From assembly GCA_045601305.1 (NCBI GenBank), contig JAZRZG010000168.1:1-19603 (forward strand): a DNA stretch of 19,603 nucleotides, given 5' to 3'. The translations under genes were made by a program, and so were the position numbers. The notes under the pieces were generated by a model. That model was not told the origin of the DNA and ran no database searches. It saw nothing but the letters and a program-made list of their open reading frames with translations. This stretch comes from Equadaptatus sp045601305 (GTDB lineage: Bacteria; Synergistota; Synergistia; Synergistales; Synergistaceae). The first letter of the stretch is position 1. Each line of letters begins with the position of its first letter. This document shows positions 1 through 6,949 of this stretch, one piece after another.

Positions 1-1695
1 TTTGTCCGGTGTCATTGCAGGGCAGCCGATTTCTCTGATACATTTCAGACAGCCTATGCAGGCATCGTTGACACGGCAGACAGCGGCAGGCTTCGGCGCT
101 TTAAAAATGCAGGGCGAGCGCGTGATTACCGCTGCGGGGCCGTTAAAATCTTTTGCACCGCGTATTGCTTCTACCGTGGCTTCAAAGTCAAACGGATTTA
201 CTTTCTTAACGTATTCAACTCCGCAGGCACGAAGTATTTCTTCAGGGTCCAGCGCTTTCGTCGGCTCTCCCATTGCGGTGAAGCCTGTGCCCGGGTGCGG
301 CTGATGTCCTGTCATTGCCGTCGTGTGGTTGTCAAGCACGATAAGCGTTATTTTTGTTTTCTGGTACACGGCATTGATTATGCCGGTTATGCCTGATGCA
401 AAGAAGGTGGAATCTCCGATAAAGGAAACTGTCTTGATACCTTCTTCCGCAAGCTGAAGTCCCTGGGCTATTGTTATGCCAGCACCCATACAGAGGCAGG
501 TGTCTGTTGTGTTGAGCGGTGCGGCATTACCAAGGGTGTAGCAGCCTATGTCTCCGCAGTAAACGACCTTCTTTTCATCTTTCATCGCGACCTTTGCCGC
601 GTAGAAGGAGGCACGGTGAGGACATCCCGGACAGAGCACCGGCGGACGCATAGGGAACTGCGGTGTTTCAATGGTTTCCGCCGTTTCTTCTTCAAGTCCG
701 AGATTTTTGAATATTGCCCGTTTCACAACCTCGCAGCTGAATTCGCCGTTGCAGGGGGTGTGTCCCGTGCGTTTGCCGTATATTTCGGCACATCCCTGAT
801 TTATCAGAAGCAGTCCTTCTTCGACTATCGGGTCAAGCTCTTCTATGACAAGCACGGAGTCAACTTTTGAGAGAAATTCTTCCGCTTTTTTCTCCGGCAG
901 CGGATACGGATTGCCGACTTTGAAAAGTGTTACGTCAAGTTTGTATTCATCGATTACTTCTTTGGCGTAAAGGTACGAAACGCCTGATACGGCTATCCCT
1001 TTTCTGCCGCTGCCTTCGATTGTGTTGAAGCGGCTGCCGCTGAATCTGTCGGAAAGCTGCCGCTGTTTGATTTCTATCTCGCCGTGTTTTCTGTAGGAAA
1101 GCGCGGGGAATATGCACCACTCCGGGCGTTTTTCAAAGCCTGAAACGGGACGCGGCTCTTTCGGCGCTTCGGCGATGTCAACGCTTGCGCTTGCGTGGCA
1201 GACGCGCGTTGTCGGACGCACAAACACCGGAAGGGCAAATTCTTCCGAGAGGTCAAACGCTTCCTGTATCATTTCATACGCTTCTTCGGGTGACGCAGGG
1301 TCGTAAACGGGAAGATTGGCGTTTTTGGCAAAGCCGCGCGTGTCCTGCTCCGTCTGCGACGACCAGGGACCCGGGTCATCTGCGGCAACTATTACAAGTC
1401 CGCCTTTTACTCCTATGTACGCAAGGCTCATAAGCGGGTCTGACGCGACGTTGAGCCCCACCTGCTTCATCGTTGCGAGAGCGCGCGCGCCGGTATAGCT
1501 TGCGCCTGCCGCTATTTCCATTGCAGCCTTTTCGTTGACCGACCACTGCACGTTGATATTCGGATTTTTCTCATGCAGTATCGTCTCAATAATCTCCGTT
1601 GAAGGTGTCCCCGGGTAGCCCGCGACAATTTTCACGCCGGACTTTATTGCTCCGTGCGCTATCGCTTCGTTACCCATGCAAAGCCTGACTGTCAT
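1..1695 (-). CDS. iorA: Indolepyruvate:ferredoxin oxidoreductase alpha subunit (3' end cut by window)
   Basis: Catalyses oxidative decarboxylation of aryl pyruvates (indolepyruvate, phenylpyruvate) to aryl-acetyl-CoA with ferredoxin as acceptor, a step of aromatic amino acid fermentation; IorA works with a small IorB. 565 residues are visible. The N-terminal pyruvate-oxidoreductase domain has YPGTPSTEI. The C-terminal TPP-binding half has CPGCPHR, GDIGCYTLG, GDSTFFASG and LDNHTTAMTGHQPHPG. The first ferredoxin-type 4Fe-4S motif, CIGCLKCIREIGCP, lies at the window edge. Family members are about 600 residues with two such clusters, so only the last cluster or so is missing. The ATG at 1695-1693 has GGAGGAG five to six bases upstream. 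Its own promoter and a hairpin-rich leader precede it; iorB probably lies just beyond the window edge. Recognition is confident; the choice of aryl substrate over another 2-oxoacid is family knowledge. Confidence 0.95.
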   Translation of the reverse strand, partial: MTVRLCMGNEAIAHGAIKSGVKIVAGYPGTPSTEIIETILHEKNPNINVQWSVNEKAAMEIAAGASYTGARALATMKQVGLNVASDPLMSLAYIGVKGGLVIVAADDPGPWSSQTEQDTRGFAKNANLPVYDPASPEEAYEMIQEAFDLSEEFALPVFVRPTTRVCHASASVDIAEAPKEPRPVSGFEKRPEWCIFPALSYRKHGEIEIKQRQLSDRFSGSRFNTIEGSGRKGIAVSGVSYLYAKEVIDEYKLDVTLFKVGNPYPLPEKKAEEFLSKVDSVLVIEELDPIVEEGLLLINQGCAEIYGKRTGHTPCNGEFSCEVVKRAIFKNLGLEEETAETIETPQFPMRPPVLCPGCPHRASFYAAKVAMKDEKKVVYCGDIGCYTLGNAAPLNTTDTCLCMGAGITIAQGLQLAEEGIKTVSFIGDSTFFASGITGIINAVYQKTKITLIVLDNHTTAMTGHQPHPGTGFTAMGEPTKALDPEEILRACGVEYVKKVNPFDFEATVEAIRGAKDFNGPAAVITRSPCIFKAPKPAAVCRVNDACIGCLKCIREIGCPAMTPDK

Positions 1696-1717
1696 AAAAT
1701 CTCCTCCGTTCCGCAAC

Positions 1718-1817
1718 AAAAAACCTTGCCGCAAGACAAGGCGAATTCAGCGCGTTATACGCTCTTCTCCGCTGCTCTGCCTCATCTCGTCTCAATCGGA
1801 AAAACCTCTGTTTTTCC
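1718..1817 (-). promoter_or_regulatory. iorA 5' leader with two hairpins, the second terminator-like
   Basis: Directly after the predicted transcription start is a perfect 8-bp inverted repeat (1817-1798, GGAAAAAC/GTTTTTCC, 4-nt loop). Near the end of the leader, CCTTG/CAAGG (1741-1737 with 1728-1724, 8-nt loop) is followed by six Ts (1723-1718), just ahead of the ribosome binding site. The second structure resembles a weak intrinsic terminator, so attenuation of iorA is possible. No known riboswitch or T-box motif is recognisable. The 5-bp stem is short, so this is tentative. Confidence 0.35.
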
Positions 1818-1826
1818 CTGCGGATA

Positions 1827-1855
1827 TTTATAACACAAAGCAGAGAATAAAGCAA
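1827..1855 (-). promoter_or_regulatory. Sigma-70-type promoter for iorA
   Basis: On the minus strand TTGCTT (1855-1850) is followed by 17 bases and TATAAA (1832-1827). Transcription would begin near 1820, giving a leader of about 125 nt before the iorA start. Confidence 0.65.
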
Positions 1856-1889
1856 ATACAAAAGACAGGAGGCGGCAAAAGCCGCCTCC
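1856..1889 (-). terminator. Intrinsic terminator of the alpha-hydroxy-acid dehydrogenase gene
   Basis: A perfect 9-bp stem (GGAGGCGGC/GCCGCCTCC, 4-nt loop, 1889-1868) lies 33 bases beyond the stop of the upstream minus-strand gene. It is followed on the minus strand by a T-rich but interrupted tract. It sits immediately before the iorA promoter, so the two genes are separate transcription units. Confidence 0.7.
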
Positions 1890-1921
1890 GCTGTTTATGC
1901 CGTTTGGATTTTTCAGCCTGT

Positions 1922-2941
1922 TTACTGTGCTTTTCTCACCATGTCGCGCGTGATTTCGGCAAGGCTGCGCGCGCCGCACATTTCCATCGTATCTTTGAGT
2001 TCAGCTGCGATTTTGTCAATGTAGATTTTTATGCCTTCCGCGTCTGCGCCGAAGCAGGCGTTGACAAACGGGCGGCAGATTATTACGGCGTCCGCGCCGA
2101 GCGCAAGCGCTCTGAATACGTCGAGTCCGCTTCTTATTCCGCCGTCAACAAAGATTTTCATTTCGCCTTTCACGGCATCGGCGATTTCTTCAAGCACTTC
2201 CGCCGTTGACGGTACTCCGTCCAAGACCCGTCCGCCGTGATTTGAAACAACAATGCCCTGCGCTCCGGCTTCTTTCGCTTTCAGCGCGCCTTTGACAGTC
2301 ATAATTCCTTTTACAATGAACGGAACTCCGGCAAGGTCAATAATTTCTTTGAGCTCTTCAAGGCTTTTGGAGCCTGCAGGCGGCGTTTGTCCTTTCAGGA
2401 ACGGCAGTCCTGCTCCGTCTATGTCCATCGCCATGGCAAAGCAGCCGCAGTTTCTGATAAGGTCCAGCTTGCCCTTGATTACGTCTATGCCCCACGGCTT
2501 CATTGTGGGAACGCCGATTCCGCCGTTGTCTTTTATAATACGCGTACCGTTTTCCATTACACTCGCAACCACGCCGTCTCCGGTAAATGCGGCTATACCC
2601 GCTTCAGCACAGCTTTTTACAAGAACCTCGTAGTAGCTTACATCGTCATATTTCGGCGCGTAGTGTACCTGTACAAGTCCGACGGGACCTGCAAAAACAG
2701 GCAGCGCGAATTTCTTTCCGAACAGTTCGACTGACGTGTCGCGCTCGCCGCCGGGGCATATCGTATCCATGTTGAGCAGTATTTCGCGCCACTTGTCATA
2801 GTTTCTCACGGAAACTGTTCCGCTGCCCTTCGCGCCGGGTCCGGGAACGAGATTTCCGCAGGCTTTTCCGTTGCACACAGGGCAGCCCTTGCATTTGCCG
2901 AGTTCCGGTCTTGCTTTCTCGATGACTTCTTTATAATCCAT
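1922..2941 (-). CDS. FMN-dependent alpha-hydroxy-acid dehydrogenase/oxidase family protein
   Basis: 339-residue TIM-barrel flavoprotein of the lactate dehydrogenase (LldD)/lactate oxidase/glycolate oxidase family, oxidising an L-2-hydroxy acid such as lactate to the 2-oxoacid. The barrel carries the flavin-contacting lysine in FIVKGIMT (about 211), the catalytic SNHGGR (His about 235, Arg about 238) and the FMN-phosphate loop DGGIRSG (266-272) followed by ALGADAV. The N-terminus has four closely spaced cysteines (17, 20, 23, 28; CKGCPVCNGKACG) that classical LldD lacks, suggesting a metal or redox site, although some anaerobe homologues share it. GAAGGAG lies about 8 bases upstream of the start. 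It is monocistronic, with its own promoter and terminator. The substrate cannot be told from sequence; type 2 isopentenyl-diphosphate isomerase is a related fold but fits less well because SNHGGR is present. Confidence 0.88.
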   Translation of the reverse strand: MDYKEVIEKARPELGKCKGCPVCNGKACGNLVPGPGAKGSGTVSVRNYDKWREILLNMDTICPGGERDTSVELFGKKFALPVFAGPVGLVQVHYAPKYDDVSYYEVLVKSCAEAGIAAFTGDGVVASVMENGTRIIKDNGGIGVPTMKPWGIDVIKGKLDLIRNCGCFAMAMDIDGAGLPFLKGQTPPAGSKSLEELKEIIDLAGVPFIVKGIMTVKGALKAKEAGAQGIVVSNHGGRVLDGVPSTAEVLEEIADAVKGEMKIFVDGGIRSGLDVFRALALGADAVIICRPFVNACFGADAEGIKIYIDKIAAELKDTMEMCGARSLAEITRDMVRKAQ

Positions 2942-2975
2942 ACTCTTCAGCTCCTTCTTTTAACTGCTTGAGGTA

Positions 2976-3005
2976 ATTATATACCATATATGGAAATTGG
3001 GACAA
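2976..3005 (-). promoter_or_regulatory. Promoter with spacer palindrome for the alpha-hydroxy-acid dehydrogenase gene
   Basis: Minus strand TTGTCC (3005-3000), 18-base spacer, TATAAT (2981-2976). The spacer contains the perfect palindrome CCATATATGG (2993-2984), suitably placed for a dimeric regulator. The -35 region overlaps the T-tract of the upstream gene's terminator. Confidence 0.65.
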
Positions 3006-3031
3006 AAAAATAACCGGTTCTGCCGATTATT
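3004..3031 (-). terminator. Intrinsic terminator of the lytic transglycosylase gene
   Basis: On the minus strand AATAATCGG (3031-3023) pairs with CCGGTTATT (3017-3009) through nine pairs including one G-U, with a 5-nt loop. A run of Ts follows. It lies about 10 bases past the stop codon of the gene ending at 3042. Confidence 0.75.
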
Positions 3032-3041
3032 TCATTTTATC

Positions 3042-3878
3042 TTACAAATGCAGCGCTTCTCCTGTCCGGCGTATTCCTGTTACTGTGTTCTGAACTCTCA
3101 TGTAGTAGCGTTTGGAATGGCCGCCGAGATAACGCATAAGCCCTGTATATACCGAACCGCAGCTGTTTATGTAGCCTTTGAGAACGTACGTTCCGGCGTG
3201 TATGCCGCATTCGGGGTCAAACATATCATCTCTGCAGGACGCTATTTTGTGTCTTGCAAGCGTGCGCCCGTGAATGCGGTACATAACCTGCATGGGACCG
3301 CACGCTCCGTGCCTGCTTACGCTTGTCAGGTTATAGGTGCTTTCGATTTTGGCAACTGCCGCTACAAGCTCCGGCGCTATTCCGTACTGCTTTCCGTAGA
3401 AATACATCGCGCATGCCTCGCGCCACACGTTTTCTGCCGAAACACGTCTGTTGGTTCGGCGTATGTAACAGGCAATCGCCGCGACTCTGCGCTGCTGATC
3501 GGCAGGGAGCGCGGAAAGGTCGCTGAGCTTGCTGTTTGCGCGTTTGTCCGCCCACATATTGAGGTGGCCGGCTGTTATTTTCATATATTTGAGAGCTTTG
3601 AGAACAGACGGCGCATACACGGGCTTTTCCGGAATTTTGTTTTCGGGCGCCGGCTGAACAATAAGAATAGGCGGATGGTATTCCGAGGCTGTAACAGGCT
3701 CCGTAGATCGATAGGGGTCAGCGTCGGACGAGTTCGGCGAAGCGGTCTTCGCGCTGTCGGCTTCCACTGCGCTGTCGGCAACGGCGGGCGCAAGCACAAT
3801 CGCGGAAGAGATTGCAGCAACAACTGCAACCACCACAACTACGGTACGTCCGATATGTTTTTCTCCGAATATGCTCAT
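3042..3878 (-). CDS. Membrane-anchored or exported lytic transglycosylase (SLT domain)
   Basis: 278 residues. An N-terminal hydrophobic segment (about 12-34, five consecutive valines) serves as signal anchor or signal peptide. A low-complexity Ser/Ala/Asp/Pro linker (about 35-90) follows, then a helical region and a C-terminal SLT/lysozyme-like domain. The probable catalytic Glu is at about 179 in AKIESTYN, followed by HGACGPMQV, the family's GxxGLMQ-type motif with Pro for Leu. Four cysteines in the catalytic half could form disulfides outside the cytoplasm. Such enzymes cleave the MurNAc-GlcNAc bond of peptidoglycan, giving anhydro-muropeptides. The ATG at 3878-3876 is preceded by GGGGGCGG, a weak Shine-Dalgarno. 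It is flanked by its own promoter and terminator. The domain call is firm; the cellular role (turnover, division or machinery insertion) is unknown. Confidence 0.85.
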   Translation of the reverse strand: MSIFGEKHIGRTVVVVVAVVAAISSAIVLAPAVADSAVEADSAKTASPNSSDADPYRSTEPVTASEYHPPILIVQPAPENKIPEKPVYAPSVLKALKYMKITAGHLNMWADKRANSKLSDLSALPADQQRRVAAIACYIRRTNRRVSAENVWREACAMYFYGKQYGIAPELVAAVAKIESTYNLTSVSRHGACGPMQVMYRIHGRTLARHKIASCRDDMFDPECGIHAGTYVLKGYINSCGSVYTGLMRYLGGHSKRYYMRVQNTVTGIRRTGEALHL

Positions 3879-3942
3879 GTTACCGCCCCCATACCGTGCC
3901 GTTCGAAAATGCGATTTTATGGAATAACGGCACGCAGGATAT

Positions 3943-3972
3943 ATCTTAACGGCAAAAAGTCCAATACGTCAA
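3943..3972 (-). promoter_or_regulatory. Candidate promoter for the lytic transglycosylase gene
   Basis: Minus strand TTGACG (3972-3967), 18 bases, TAAGAT (3948-3943). It lies about 65 bases upstream of the start codon in the divergent intergenic region. Confidence 0.5.
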
Positions 3973-3998
3973 GTTTTGGCACTTATACACCATATTAT

Positions 3999-4065
3999 TA
4001 AAGTTTAACAGAATATAACTTTATATTTTGTCGTTAATTACTCTATTTTTAATCGTTAAACTTTA
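3999..4065. repeat. Spaced 11-bp inverted repeat in divergent intergenic region
   Basis: TAAAGTTTAAC (3999-4009) and its exact reverse complement GTTAAACTTTA (4055-4065) are separated by 45 bases of AT-rich DNA. TCGTTAA occurs directly repeated at 4031-4037 and 4053-4059. The pair lies between the divergently transcribed transglycosylase and EamA genes. It could be paired operator half-sites or chance in AT-rich sequence. Confidence 0.4.
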
Positions 4066-4080
4066 TTTTTGATAACTTTT

Positions 4081-4112
4081 CAGAGCGACAACACCATTTA
4101 TCGCTCTGTTTT
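4081..4112 (+). terminator. Hairpin ahead of the EamA gene, terminator-like
   Basis: Perfect 8-bp stem CAGAGCGA/TCGCTCTG (4081-4088 with 4101-4108, 12-nt loop) followed by TTTT. It lies about 55 bases before the EamA start, so if the transcript begins upstream it could attenuate that gene. The short T-tract makes termination uncertain. Confidence 0.4.
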
Positions 4113-4166
4113 CAGCAAAAAGCGTTAAAATCTATAGTTGTCAACACTGTTTCGGAGATGATACCA

Positions 4167-5078
4167 ATGCCTTTGTGGGGCTTCGTTATGGCTGTTATGT
4201 GCGCCGTTTCATGGGCGGTGTCGCCGTTGGCGATAGACCGCGGCACAGACATCGGCAGCTGTACTTCCAATGAGATAAATCCCGTGCGCTCCTGGTCATT
4301 TCTTCTGACGGCGCTTGTTTTTGTACTGTTTGCCGAGCACGGACACATACCGCCTGTTACTGACATAAAAATCCAGCTGATGATCGGTCTGGGTGTGGTG
4401 CTTAACTACATTCTCGGAGACGTTTTCTATTACATGGCAATAAGAATGCTCGGCGTTAACATAGCCATTCCTGTCGCGAACGCCTACCCCGTTTTTCTCG
4501 TTTTCCTTGCGGCGGTCATTCTTGGTGAAAAAATCAGCCTTGTACAGTTTGCGGCGATTTCTGTTGTTGTCGCGGGAATAGCTCTGCTGAAAGCAGGCGG
4601 ACAGAGGGACACAACGGTAAAAACAGAAAAACGCTGGGCGGCAGGACTGCTGCTGACAACGCTGGCAGGGCTCAGCTGGTCGCTCTGTTCAATCGTCACC
4701 AAACTTGTTCTTCAGAAGACCGCAATAGGCGCGGCAGCCTTCTCCTTTTACAGAGCGTGCTGGCTGCTGCTGCTTGCGTACGTTGTACACGCTGTTATGC
4801 GGTACTTCTTTCCCGAAAAGACAGTTCCTCTTTCCTCTGTGCCTGTCAAAGCAAGGATATACTACTGGATTTCGGGAGTAGTCGGTCTCAGTATCGGCTA
4901 CACAATGTACGCATACTGCGTCAAAACTCTCCCCGTCGCGATAGTAACGCCGATAACGGCGACAAGTCCGCTTATCGCAGCGCTCTACGCGCATTTTGTC
5001 ATGAAGAAGAAACTGTCTGCAATTCAGTGGACAGGCGTAGGAATGATTATTGCCGGTTCAGTGCTGGTTAGTATATAA
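4167..5078 (+). CDS. EamA-family (drug/metabolite transporter) permease
   Basis: About 303 residues, with ten predicted membrane helices arranged as two tandem EamA domains (about 1-140 and 155-300). That is the classic layout of 10-TMS DMT exporters of metabolites, amino acids or drugs. Helix-boundary glycines and prolines such as GVNIAIPVANAYPVF in the first repeat and LPVAIVTPITATSPLIAALYAH in the second correspond to each other, as expected for the internal duplication. Start choice: an earlier in-frame ATG at 4158 abuts the only Shine-Dalgarno-like GGAG (4154-4157), leaving no spacing. The ATG at 4167 has nine bases of spacing and is preferred. The gene stands alone and no substrate can be inferred from its neighbours. 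Confidence 0.85.
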   Translation: MPLWGFVMAVMCAVSWAVSPLAIDRGTDIGSCTSNEINPVRSWSFLLTALVFVLFAEHGHIPPVTDIKIQLMIGLGVVLNYILGDVFYYMAIRMLGVNIAIPVANAYPVFLVFLAAVILGEKISLVQFAAISVVVAGIALLKAGGQRDTTVKTEKRWAAGLLLTTLAGLSWSLCSIVTKLVLQKTAIGAAAFSFYRACWLLLLAYVVHAVMRYFFPEKTVPLSSVPVKARIYYWISGVVGLSIGYTMYAYCVKTLPVAIVTPITATSPLIAALYAHFVMKKKLSAIQWTGVGMIIAGSVLVSI

Positions 5079-5153
5079 GGATAGCAAAACAGCGTCATTC
5101 TGTGTATGCGCAGTGAACAGCGCAAATTTCTTATCTTAATAGTTCAAGTTAAA

Positions 5154-5200
5154 TGCCTATTGCCTAATGCTTAGCGCTCATTGCTTAGTGCTTACTGCTC
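5154..5200. repeat. Degenerate heptanucleotide tandem repeat (TGCYTAN, about 6 units)
   Basis: Between the convergent EamA and thiE genes, consecutive 7-base units read TGCCTAT, TGCCTAA, TGCTTAG, CGCTCAT, TGCTTAG, TGCTTAC (5154-5195), with a partial TGCTC after them. The 7-base spacing is not a multiple of three relative to any gene here and no ORF spans it. The rest of 5079-5253 holds only a weak 5-bp hairpin (5107-5124) after the EamA stop. Confidence 0.6.
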
Positions 5201-5253
5201 TTAATCCTGCTCAGCAAAATTCAGCGAAAATCCAATTTTACATTTTATACAAT

Positions 5254-5943
5254 TTATCTGTTCAAATTCCATTCGCGAACAAGCGCCGCCGCTGCCTCAA
5301 ACGGATTTTCGGCGGCACACACGGCAGATACGACAAAATAGCCTGAAACAGCCGTTTTGGCAAGCAAGGGCAGATCTTCTTTACCAACTCCGCCTCCGAC
5401 AACAACAGGCAGGGGAGATTTTTTTGCGAACAGGTCAATTTCCGCAAGCGCAGGAATAATAGTGTTGTTACTGCTGTCCTTTTTCAGATCCGTTTTGGTT
5501 GCCGTTTCATGCAGCGGCGCAAGTCCCAGATAGTCAACACAGGACAAATCCGCCGCGTCAAGATATTCGCTCAGCTTCTCCTGCGGAGCAGAAAGTCCTG
5601 TTACAGCGTCTTTTCCAAGCATTTCACGGCATACTCGCGGCGGCGTATCGCTCTGTCCGACGTGCACACCGTCAACTTTGATACCGAGTTCGCGCGCTGC
5701 CTTTACTGTATCGGCACGGTCGTTTATGAGAAGCGTAACGCTGTTTTCTTTTCCATGCCGCGCGATGATTTCAGCGGCGCGCTTCGCAAGACCGAGCAGT
5801 TCATTGTCCGCCGCGTTTTTTGCCCGTATCTGCACGCAGGTAAAACCGGCGCGCACTGCGTCAGACAGCGTTTCTTCAAACGATTTGAACACGCAGTTTT
5901 CAGGACCGATTACGAGATAGTGCGACAAGTCAAACTTCTTCAT
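5254..5943 (-). CDS. thiE: Thiamine-phosphate synthase
   Basis: 229-residue TIM barrel that joins HMP pyrophosphate with hydroxyethylthiazole phosphate to give thiamine monophosphate, in the cytoplasm. Family motifs appear in order: FTCVQIRAK near the N-terminus (usually QLR.K), LLINDRADTV, DGVHVGQSD, TGLSAP, DYLGLAPLHETATKTD (usually DYIG.GP), GGGVGKED and the phosphate-binding VSAVCAAENP. Length is normal. The start codon overlaps the thiM stop by four bases (ATGA), so translation is probably coupled. With ThiM it forms a salvage pair that uses preformed thiazole. No thiD or de novo thiazole genes are present here. Expression should follow the TPP riboswitch upstream of thiM. Confidence 0.93.
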   Translation of the reverse strand: MKKFDLSHYLVIGPENCVFKSFEETLSDAVRAGFTCVQIRAKNAADNELLGLAKRAAEIIARHGKENSVTLLINDRADTVKAARELGIKVDGVHVGQSDTPPRVCREMLGKDAVTGLSAPQEKLSEYLDAADLSCVDYLGLAPLHETATKTDLKKDSSNNTIIPALAEIDLFAKKSPLPVVVGGGVGKEDLPLLAKTAVSGYFVVSAVCAAENPFEAAAALVREWNLNR

Positions 5944-6767
5944 AATTCTTTTATCTCAAACATATTGTGTACAATTTCCTGCGGAACAAGTGTCTGAAGT
6001 TTGTCAATGAACGCCGTTCTGAAACTGCCCTGCGCGGAAGCAGTTTTCTCTGCTTCCCTTCCTGCTGCGTTAAAGGCGTTTACTGCGCCGAGCGCGGCAA
6101 TAAAAGGCTCTGCAAACGGCAAAAGACCGGCGGCAACGGCGCCAAGCGCGCAGCCGAACCCGCTGTTGCGTTTCATCAGCGGCGAGCCGCCGTAAGAAAC
6201 GGCTGCAGTGCGCCCGTCGGTGACGTAATCGTCTGCGCCGGAAACAACAACGGCGCCGCCTGTGAACTTCGCAAGCGCAGCTGCGGCTTCTGCCGCGTCT
6301 GCGGGCGCGTCGGAAGAATCAACGACACAGGCGGAAGACACTCCGCCGTACAGTTTCCACAATCGCGCAAGCGCGATAATTTCGGAAGCGTTGCCGCGTA
6401 TTACGGACGGGCGGTACTCTCTGAGTTTAATCAGCAGTTTTGTCCGAAGTTCGCCGAGCCCTGCCGCCACAGGGTCAAGCGCCCACGGCCTGCCGAGCTG
6501 CGACAGCCGTTCCGCGGCAGCGGGTATCGTTGCTTCATATACGGGGAGAATCGTTCCGAGATTGATATAAAACGCGTCGCAGCGTTCAGCAAGTTCGCAC
6601 GCTTCGTCCGGCATATTTATCATAACGGCGGACGCGCCTGCCGCCAGCTGGCAGTCCGCGACAAAACCTGCCGTCACGCAGTTTGTCACGGAAGGCACCA
6701 GCGGCTGCGCGCAGCCTGCCGCTTCAAGCGCCGAAAACATTTCCGCTTCTGTCGTTTCCTTGTTCAC
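5940..6767 (-). CDS. thiM: Hydroxyethylthiazole kinase
   Basis: Phosphorylates 4-methyl-5-(2-hydroxyethyl)thiazole using ATP, feeding ThiE in thiamine salvage. About 275 residues. Motifs: PLVPSVTN (family PLVHNITN), LAAGASAVM, NLGTI, LDPVAAG, SVIRGNASEI, VVVSGADDYVTDG and NSGFGCALGAV, which keeps the active-site-region Cys but has GFGC for the usual GTGC. The open frame extends up to an ATG at 6815, but that codon lies inside the riboswitch 3' edge and before its terminator. The GTG at 6767-6765 has GGAG (6779-6776) eight bases upstream and follows the terminator, so I choose it. The missing VH in the substrate motif and the GFGC change are mild divergences. Function is confident from overall motif order and the thiE and TPP-riboswitch context. 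Confidence 0.92.
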   Translation of the reverse strand: MNKETTEAEMFSALEAAGCAQPLVPSVTNCVTAGFVADCQLAAGASAVMINMPDEACELAERCDAFYINLGTILPVYEATIPAAAERLSQLGRPWALDPVAAGLGELRTKLLIKLREYRPSVIRGNASEIIALARLWKLYGGVSSACVVDSSDAPADAAEAAAALAKFTGGAVVVSGADDYVTDGRTAAVSYGGSPLMKRNSGFGCALGAVAAGLLPFAEPFIAALGAVNAFNAAGREAEKTASAQGSFRTAFIDKLQTLVPQEIVHNMFEIKEL

Positions 6768-6779
6768 AGTCTCATCTCC

Positions 6780-6806
6780 AAAACAGAAAATCTGCCGTGC
6801 GGCAGA
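6780..6806 (-). terminator. Expression-platform terminator of the TPP riboswitch
   Basis: Minus strand TCTGCC-GCAC-GGCAGA (6806-6791) followed by TTTTCTGTTTT. It lies between the aptamer and the thiM Shine-Dalgarno. TPP binding should favour this hairpin and switch thiM-thiE off. Confidence 0.8.
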
Positions 6807-6813
6807 CCTTGAC

Positions 6814-6900
6814 ATTTGCTCCCTGCGCAGGTATTAACCTACAGGTTCAAAGGGTAGGCGTCTGCCTTCTCAACTGTGCCGTACGGCACCGTACCCCTGC
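6814..6900 (-). promoter_or_regulatory. TPP riboswitch (THI box) controlling thiM-thiE
   Basis: Reading the minus strand, the conserved THI-box blocks appear in order: GGGGTAC (near 6897), TTGAGA (consensus CTGAGA), ACCCTTTGAACCTG (about 6855-6842), GGTTAATACC and GCGCAGGGA (ending at 6820). A stable GTGCCG/CGGCAC stem (about 6887-6874) sits in the variable P3 arm. P1 appears short. The downstream hairpin with T-tract makes it a transcriptional off-switch. Recognition rests on consensus blocks, not on a covariance search. Confidence 0.95.
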
Positions 6901-6920
6901 ATACAATATTGTTCGTTTCA

Positions 6921-6949
6921 AATATAGCGTTATATCGCTATTCTGTCAA
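6921..6949 (-). promoter_or_regulatory. Promoter for the TPP riboswitch-thiM-thiE transcript
   Basis: Minus strand TTGACA (6949-6944, perfect consensus), 17 bases, TATATT (6926-6921). The -35 overlaps the last codons of the upstream transglycosylase gene. The spacer holds the inverted repeat ATAGCG/CGCTAT (about 6941-6924). This could be an operator, or a weak terminator hairpin for the upstream gene, which has no other visible terminator. Confidence 0.8.

Noticed and set aside
2997..4001. 334-codon plus-strand open frame opposite the lytic transglycosylase
   Set aside because: Cys/Arg-rich composition with no domain, no ribosome binding site, and it lies antisense to a clear SLT-domain gene. 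It is a shadow frame.
5154..5200. Short repeats as a CRISPR remnant
   Set aside because: Units are 7 bases, directly contiguous and without spacers.
5967..6812. 281-codon plus-strand open frame opposite thiM
   Set aside because: Antisense of a well-supported thiM frame and of the riboswitch terminator, with no recognisable motifs.
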